From contig NZ_NSLB01000001.1 in the NCBI RefSeq assembly GCF_002304225.1, forward strand, positions 62,001 to 126,000: a DNA stretch of 64,000 nt, written 5' to 3'. The notes below the pieces were generated by a model. The model saw only the letters and a list, made by a program, of their open reading frames with translations. It was not told the DNA's origin and did not search any database. Shown here piece after piece: positions 59,317 through 64,000 of this stretch (its first letter is position 1; each line of letters opens with the position of its first letter). This DNA is from Pseudomonas sp. HAR-UPW-AIA-41 (lineage in GTDB: Bacteria > Pseudomonadota > Gammaproteobacteria > Pseudomonadales > Pseudomonadaceae). The translations under genes were made by a program, and so were the position numbers.

Positions 59317-59403
59317 TGGTGCCCAGGAGAAGACTCGAACTTCCACGGTGTTGCCACCGCTAGGACCTGAACCTAGTGCGTCTACCAATTCCGCCACCTG
59401 GGC
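59317..59403 (-). tRNA. tRNA-Leu (anticodon CAG), second identical copy
   Basis: Identical over all 87 bases to the copy at 59126, with 104 bp between them. It is promoter-proximal, and both copies are probably cut from one transcript. Confidence 0.97.
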
Positions 59404-59466
59404 ACTGGATTCGATGATTCCTCATCGTTTCCGTGTTACAACGTCTCTGCAACGCTGTGGGCGCGA

Positions 59467-59495
59467 ACTATACGGAGCGGGTTTTGTCTTGTAAA
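59467..59495 (-). promoter_or_regulatory. Stable-RNA-type promoter for the tRNA-Leu pair
   Basis: On the minus strand TTTACA, 17 bp, TATAGT is followed by a GC-rich discriminator (TCGCGCCC), the usual mark of stringently controlled tRNA and rRNA promoters. It lies about 64 bp upstream of the first tRNA. Confidence 0.75.
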
Positions 59496-59612
59496 CCCCT
59501 GATGGCGAAAAAATTATTCTCAGGATTAAAGCTGACCGACAGGCGGGTTTCGCGCTTCAATAGACAGTAGATAGAGATGCGATATCGCACACACAAAGGT
59601 GACACCTGACTA

Positions 59613-62312
59613 ATGGCCGATTGGCAATCCCTCGATCCCGAGGCCGCCCGCGAGGCGGAAAAATACGAGAACCCCATCCCCAGCCGCGAACTGATTCTGG
59701 CGCGGCTCGATGAGCGTGGCGCCCCTGCCAGCCGTGAACAGCTGGTAGACGAGTTCGGGCTGACCACCGAAGAGCAGCTGGAGGCCCTGCGCCGCCGCCT
59801 GCGCGCCATGGAGCGCGATGGACAACTGATTTATACCCGGCGCGGCACCTACGCGCCGGTCGACAAGCTGGATCTGATCTGTGGGCGTGTCAGTGGCCAT
59901 CGTGATGGCTTTGGCTTTCTGATCCCTGACGATGGCAGTGATGACCTGTTTCTCAGTCCGGCCCAGATGCGTCTGGTGTTTGATGGTGACCGCGCCTTGG
60001 CGCGAGTTTCCGGTCTGGACCGACGTGGTCGTCGCGAAGGCGCGATTGTTGAAGTGCTGACCCGCGCCCATGAAACCATCGTCGGGCGCTACTTCGAGGA
60101 GGCCGGTATCGGCTTTGTCGAGGCGGATAATCCGAAGATCCAGCAGGAAGTGCTGGTTTCTCCGGGGCGTACCGCCGGCGCGCGCATCGGCCAGTTCGTC
60201 GAGATCAAGATCACCCACTGGCCGACGTCACGTTTCCAGCCGCAGGGCGACATCATCGAAGTGATCGGCAACTACATGGCGCCGGGCATGGAAATCGATG
60301 TGGCGCTGCGCAGCTACGACATTCCGCATGTCTGGCCCGAAGCGGTGATCAAGGAAGCGCACAAGCTCAAGCCGGAAGTCGAGGAGAAGGACAAGGAGAA
60401 GCGCGTCGATCTGCGTCACCTGCCGTTCGTCACCATCGATGGTGAAGATGCCCGCGACTTCGATGATGCCGTGTTCTGTGAGAAGAATGGCAGCCGCTGG
60501 AAGCTCTTTTCCGGGGGCTGGAAGCTCTATGTGGCGATCGCCGATGTGTCGCACTACGTCAAGGTGGGCTCGGCGCTGGATGAAGAAGCGACCAGGCGCG
60601 GTAACTCGGTGTATTTCCCCGAGCGCGTGGTGCCCATGCTGCCGGAAGAGCTGTCCAATGGCCTCTGTTCGCTGAACCCGCATGTCGACCGTCTGGCCAT
60701 GGTCTGCGAGATGAGCATCTCCAAGGCCGGCAAGATCGTCGACTACCAGTTCTATGAGGCGGTGATTCATTCCCATGCTCGTCTGACCTACAACAAGGTC
60801 AGCACCATGCTGGAGAAGCCGAAGAGCACTGAAGGCAAGGCCCTGTGTGGCGAGTACAAGGAGGTGCTGCCGCACCTCAAACAACTCTATGCCCTGTATC
60901 AGGTGTTGCTGGCGGCACGTCATGAGCGTGGCGCCATCGACTTCGAGACCCAGGAAACCCGCATCGTCTTCGGTGAAGGGCGCAAGATCGCTGAAATCCG
61001 TCCGACGCAGCGCAATGATGCGCACAAGCTGATTGAGGAATGCATGCTGGCGGCCAACGTCGCCACGGCGCTGTTCATGCAGAAGCATGCCATTCCGTCG
61101 CTGTATCGCGTGCACGATGGTCCGCCGTCCGAGCGCGTGGAGAAGCTCAAGGCTTTCCTGGCAGAACTGGGGCTGGCCCTGCACAAGGGCAAGGAAGGTC
61201 CGACGCCGAAGGATTACCAGAAGTTGCTGCAGGGCATTCAGGATCGTCCGGATTTCCATCTGATCCAGACCGTCATGCTGCGCTCGCTCAGTCAGGCGGT
61301 TTACAGCGCGGATAACAACGGTCACTTCGGCCTGAATTACGAGGCTTACACCCACTTCACTTCGCCGATCCGTCGTTATCCGGATCTGCTGGTGCATCGC
61401 GCGATCCGCAGCGTCATTCGCTCCAAGCAGGAGACGCCGCATGTGCAGCGCGCAGGTGCGGCGACGATGCCCAAGGCGCGCATCTATCCGTATGACGAAG
61501 CTGCGCTGGAGAAACTGGGTGAGCAGTGCTCGATGACCGAGCGGCGTGCTGATGAGGCCACCCGTGACGTGGTCAACTGGCTCAAGTGCGAGTTCATGCA
61601 GGACCGCGTCGGCGAAAGTTTCGAGGGCGTCATCACGGCAGTCACCGGCTTCGGCATTTTTGTCGAGCTGCGCGATATCTATGTCGAGGGTCTGGTGCAT
61701 GTCACCGGATTGCCGGGCGATTACTACCATTTCGATCCTGTCCATCACCGTCTCTCTGGGGAGCGCACCGGCCGTACCTTCCGGCTGGGTGACAGTGTCG
61801 AAGTGACGGTCATGCGGGTCGATCTTGATGAACGCAAGATCGACTTCGAACTGTCCGGCAAGCAGCTGGCGGCGCCGATCGGGCGTAAAGGCGCTGGCAG
61901 CGACAGGCGAGAGGCGGCGCCCGCCAAAGGTAATGCCAAGGGCAGCAAAACGCGTAGTCGTGGCAGCAAGCCGGCGGCACAGGCCAAGCAGCAGGCTCAG
62001 GCCGAGCGCCATGCTGCGCCGCCGCCCGCCAGCTCGCCGCGCAAGCGGGGTGCCGGCAAGGTGCAGGCGCTGGATGTGGCGCCGGAATTGTTGGCGCAGG
62101 CTGAAGAGATGCTCGGCAATACCGATGTGAAGAAAAGCCGGACGGTCAAGCAGGCCCTGCTGGCCGACGCCAAGTCGGGTGGCAAGGCAAAGACTTCGGC
62201 TGCCGGCAAGGGTGCCGGCAAGAGTAAGTCGGGCAAACCGTCCCGGCATCGCAAGGGCGCTGCCAAGCCCAAGGCAGAGGGTGCGCCGAGTAAACCCAGA
62301 GCGAAATCATGA
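59613..62312 (+). CDS. rnr: Ribonuclease R
   Basis: An 899-residue 3'-5' exoribonuclease. In order: an N-terminal helix-turn-helix (to about 85), two cold-shock domains, the RNB domain with the catalytic DGEDARDFDDAVF (Asp cluster), an S1 domain (SFEGVITAVTGFGIFVELRDIYVEGL in sense), and a Lys/Ala/Gly/Ser-rich basic tail of about 130 residues. The tail is long and may bind RNA or ribosomes. The ATG follows AGGTGACACC. Its stop overlaps the rlmB start (ATGA), so the two are coupled. Confidence 0.97.
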   Translation: MADWQSLDPEAAREAEKYENPIPSRELILARLDERGAPASREQLVDEFGLTTEEQLEALRRRLRAMERDGQLIYTRRGTYAPVDKLDLICGRVSGHRDGFGFLIPDDGSDDLFLSPAQMRLVFDGDRALARVSGLDRRGRREGAIVEVLTRAHETIVGRYFEEAGIGFVEADNPKIQQEVLVSPGRTAGARIGQFVEIKITHWPTSRFQPQGDIIEVIGNYMAPGMEIDVALRSYDIPHVWPEAVIKEAHKLKPEVEEKDKEKRVDLRHLPFVTIDGEDARDFDDAVFCEKNGSRWKLFSGGWKLYVAIADVSHYVKVGSALDEEATRRGNSVYFPERVVPMLPEELSNGLCSLNPHVDRLAMVCEMSISKAGKIVDYQFYEAVIHSHARLTYNKVSTMLEKPKSTEGKALCGEYKEVLPHLKQLYALYQVLLAARHERGAIDFETQETRIVFGEGRKIAEIRPTQRNDAHKLIEECMLAANVATALFMQKHAIPSLYRVHDGPPSERVEKLKAFLAELGLALHKGKEGPTPKDYQKLLQGIQDRPDFHLIQTVMLRSLSQAVYSADNNGHFGLNYEAYTHFTSPIRRYPDLLVHRAIRSVIRSKQETPHVQRAGAATMPKARIYPYDEAALEKLGEQCSMTERRADEATRDVVNWLKCEFMQDRVGESFEGVITAVTGFGIFVELRDIYVEGLVHVTGLPGDYYHFDPVHHRLSGERTGRTFRLGDSVEVTVMRVDLDERKIDFELSGKQLAAPIGRKGAGSDRREAAPAKGNAKGSKTRSRGSKPAAQAKQQAQAERHAAPPPASSPRKRGAGKVQALDVAPELLAQAEEMLGNTDVKKSRTVKQALLADAKSGGKAKTSAAGKGAGKSKSGKPSRHRKGAAKPKAEGAPSKPRAKS

Positions 62313-63061
62313 GTCAGTTGGAACGAATCTACGGTGTCCATGCCGTAGAGGCGCTGTTGCGTCACCACCCCAAGCGGGTCAAGCAGTTGTGGCTGGCAGC
62401 GGGGCGTCAGGACCCGCGCGTGCAGGTGCTGGTGGATCTGGCTGGTCAGCAGCGCATTGCTGTTGGCCAGAAGGACCGCCGTGAGCTGGATGAGTGGGCC
62501 GAGGGCGTGCACCAGGGCGTGGTGGCCGAGGTCAGTCCCAGCCAGGTCTGGGGCGAGAACATGCTCGATGAGCTGCTCGATCGCGCTACCACGCCGCCCT
62601 TGCTGCTGGTGCTGGACGGCGTGACCGATCCGCACAACCTCGGTGCCTGCATGCGCACGGCCGATGCGGCCGGTGCCCATGCGGTGATTGTGCCCAAGGA
62701 CAAGTCGGCCACCCTCAATGCCACGGTGCGCAAGGTGGCCTGTGGCGCGGCGGAAGTGATTCCGCTGGTGGCAGTGACTAATCTGGCGCGGACTTTGGAA
62801 AAGCTGCAGCAGCGCGGCCTGTGGATTGTCGGCACGGCCGGTGAGGCCGAGCAGGAGTTGTATCAGCAGGATATGACCGGTCCGACCGTGCTGGTCATGG
62901 GCGCCGAGGGCAAGGGCATGCGCCGGCTGACCCGTGAACACTGCGATTACCTAGTCAGACTGCCCATGGCCGGCAGCGTCAGCAGCCTCAATGTCTCGGT
63001 AGCGACCGGGGTATGCCTGTTCGAGGCTGTACGTCAGCGTCAGGGCAAGGCCGCCGGTTGA
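62309..63061 (+). CDS. rlmB: 23S rRNA (guanosine-2'-O)-methyltransferase RlmB
   Basis: A 250-residue SPOUT methyltransferase that modifies G2251 of 23S rRNA. The substrate-binding N-terminal domain is followed by the trefoil-knot motifs LDGVTDPHNLGACMRTADAAG, VMGAEGKGMRRLT and PMAGSVSSLNVSVATGV, all typical. It is coupled to rnr by ATGA. A hairpin with a short T run lies directly after it. Confidence 0.97.
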   Translation: MSQLERIYGVHAVEALLRHHPKRVKQLWLAAGRQDPRVQVLVDLAGQQRIAVGQKDRRELDEWAEGVHQGVVAEVSPSQVWGENMLDELLDRATTPPLLLVLDGVTDPHNLGACMRTADAAGAHAVIVPKDKSATLNATVRKVACGAAEVIPLVAVTNLARTLEKLQQRGLWIVGTAGEAEQELYQQDMTGPTVLVMGAEGKGMRRLTREHCDYLVRLPMAGSVSSLNVSVATGVCLFEAVRQRQGKAAG

Positions 63062-63068
63062 GCGAATC

Positions 63069-63101
63069 AGCTGGCGATTGTTCAAATAATCGCCAGTTTT
63101 C
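63069..63101 (+). terminator. Probable rho-independent terminator after rlmB
   Basis: The stem CTGGCGATT / AATCGCCAG is followed by TTTT. It separates rnr-rlmB from the ribosomal protein operon. Confidence 0.75.
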
Positions 63102-63102
63102 C

Positions 63103-63132
63103 TTGCGCCTACAGGGGCGCTTTCTCTAGAAT
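63103..63132 (+). promoter_or_regulatory. Sigma-70 promoter of rpsF
   Basis: TTGCGC, 18 bp, TAGAAT lies 118 bp upstream of the rpsF start. The position right after the terminator and the long leader fit a ribosomal protein operon promoter. Confidence 0.6.
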
Positions 63133-63202
63133 GCTCGGCCTTGCCGGATTGGCAGGCGCTCGCGCGTCTTCAGTCTGACAAGTTCATCGAGTCATTCACT
63201 CC

Positions 63203-63231
63203 TTGCCTGACCGCGTTAGTCGGCAGGCTAC
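63203..63231 (+). promoter_or_regulatory. Possible S6:S18 autoregulatory leader hairpin
   Basis: GCCTG-A-CCG pairs with CGG-CAGGC in a hairpin directly upstream of the rpsF ribosome binding site. The CCG in or next to a bulge is the recognised feature of the S6:S18 mRNA motif found before rpsF in many bacteria. I could not fold the leader, so the details of the bulge are unsure. Confidence 0.4.
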
Positions 63232-63249
63232 AACCCGTAAGGAGCATTT

Positions 63250-63654
63250 ATGCGTCATTACGAAATCGTTTTCCTGGTCCACCCGGATCAGAGCGAACAA
63301 GTCGGCGGTATGGTCGAGCGTTACACCAAAGTCATCGAAGAAGACGGTGGCAAGGTTCATCGCCTGGAAGATTGGGGCCGTCGTCAGCTGGCTTACGCCA
63401 TCAACAACGTCCACAAGGCTCACTACGTGATGCTGAACGTTGAGTGCAGCGCCAAGGCTCTGGCCGAGCTGGAAGACAACTTCCGTTACAACGATGCCGT
63501 GATCCGTAACCTGGTCATCCGTCGCGACGAAGCTGTTACCGAGCAGTCCGAGATGCTCAAGGCTGAAGAGAACCGCAACGAGCGCCGTGAGCGCCGTGAG
63601 CGCGTTGAGTCTGACGTTGCCGATGGCGACGACAGCGACAACGCTGACGAGTAA
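63250..63654 (+). CDS. rpsF: 30S ribosomal protein S6
   Basis: A 134-residue S6. It opens [18 protein letters not shown] and has the conserved [19 protein letters not shown] block. It binds S18 and the central domain of 16S rRNA. The C-terminal tail is strongly charged, [14 protein letters not shown] then Asp-rich, with no run of repeated Glu that RimK usually extends. ATG 63250 follows AAGGAG. rpsR follows after 29 bp. Confidence 0.98.
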   Translation: MRHYEIVFLVHPDQSEQVGGMVERYTKVIEEDGGKVHRLEDWGRRQLAYAINNVHKAHYVMLNVECSAKALAELEDNFRYNDAVIRNLVIRRDEAVTEQSEMLKAEENRNERRERRERVESDVADGDDSDNADE

Positions 63655-63683
63655 TCCACGGATCTTATTGAGGAGCCAATCTC

Positions 63684-63914
63684 ATGGCACGTTTCTTCCG
63701 CCGTCGTAAGTTCTGCCGCTTTACCGCAGAAAACGTCAAAGAGATCGATTACAAAGATCTCAACACCCTGAAGGCCTACATCTCCGAAACCGGCAAGATT
63801 GTTCCTAGCCGTATTACCGGTACCAAGGCCAAGTATCAGCGTCAGCTGGCTACCGCTATCAAGCGCGCTCGCTACCTGGCCCTGCTGCCCTACACCGACA
63901 GCCACGGCCGTTGA
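63684..63914 (+). CDS. rpsR: 30S ribosomal protein S18
   Basis: A 76-residue S18 with the usual [17 protein letters not shown] start, [19 protein letters not shown] and the C-terminal [14 protein letters not shown]. The single Cys is the C+ type residue. The ATG follows GAGGAG. It is in the standard rpsF-rpsR order. Confidence 0.99.
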   Translation: MARFFRRRKFCRFTAENVKEIDYKDLNTLKAYISETGKIVPSRITGTKAKYQRQLATAIKRARYLALLPYTDSHGR

Positions 63915-63948
63915 TAACGGGCCGTCGACGTAGGTAAGGGATAGACGC

Positions 63949-64000
63949 ATGCGCCCACTCGCTGAATTCATTATGCGTGGACGCATGCAGGCCGCCCTCG
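63949..64000 (+). CDS. Start of the next gene, cut by the window edge
   Basis: An ATG preceded by AAGGGATAG opens a frame of 17 codons, MRPLAEFIMRGRMQAAL, that runs off the window. By position (between rpsR and the expected rplI) it would be the hydrophobic conserved hypothetical protein found there in pseudomonads. Too little is visible to confirm this. Confidence 0.6.
   Translation, partial: MRPLAEFIMRGRMQAAL

Noticed and set aside
60228..62249. Open frame of about 673 codons opposite rnr
   Set aside because: Shadow of ribonuclease R; no domain and no ribosome binding site.

Overview
The window is a GC-rich chromosomal stretch of a Pseudomonas (Gammaproteobacteria). Gene content and order closely follow the P. 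aeruginosa PAO1 segment running, as I recall it, from about PA4995 down to PA4933: acyl-CoA dehydrogenase pair, waaA, tolC, thiC, cpdA, parE/parC, serB, fimX, psd, rhdA, motAB, rsgA, orn, queG, nnr, tsaE, amiB, mutL, miaA, hfq, hflXKC, hisZ, purA, tRNA-Leu, rnr, rlmB, rpsF, rpsR. I see no prophage, insertion sequence, CRISPR array or plasmid function. Synteny is from memory of PAO1, and coordinates were counted by hand.

Layout. 1-2.3 kb: end of a surface-polysaccharide modification locus (truncated hexapeptide acyltransferase, OafA-type acyltransferase with SGNH domain). 2.4-4.9 kb: two coupled acyl-CoA dehydrogenase genes with complementary losses of active-site motifs. 4.9-9.3 kb: conserved hypothetical, aldo/keto reductase, FAD oxidoreductase, SMR efflux pump and a divergent LysR regulator. 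9.3-14.4 kb: waaA, tolC, and thiC behind a TPP riboswitch. 14.4-23.6 kb: lipoprotein, ADP-ribose pyrophosphatase, DUF1249 protein, cpdA, YqiA-like esterase, parE, two envelope-type genes, parC. 23.6-27.2 kb: a four-gene MCE lipid-transport operon. 27.1-30.7 kb: membrane hydrolase, Smp-like membrane protein with a cyclase-like domain, divergent serB.

30.7-40.1 kb is a surface-behaviour block: fimX and a FimW-like PilZ protein (c-di-GMP and type IV pili), psd, rhdA, an HDOD protein, and motAB behind a good sigma-28 promoter. 40.1-42.1 kb: rsgA and a membrane-anchored methyltransferase. A roughly 260-bp nested palindromic element (42106-42367) sits directly upstream of orn. 43-54.2 kb: queG, then the compact nnr-tsaE-amiB-mutL-miaA-hfq-hflX-hflK-hflC series, in which hflK carries a one-base frameshift. 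54.3-59.1 kb: DUF2065, hisZ, purA and a chemoreceptor. 59.1-64 kb: two identical tRNA-Leu(CAG) genes on the minus strand with a strong stable-RNA-type promoter, rnr-rlmB, and rpsF-rpsR with a possible S6:S18 leader, then the first codons of the next gene.

Most of the window is core genome. The features most worth a second look are the hflK frameshift, the nested palindrome before orn, the probable heteromeric acyl-CoA dehydrogenase, the degenerate cyclase-like domain next to serB, and the MCE operon between parC and serB.
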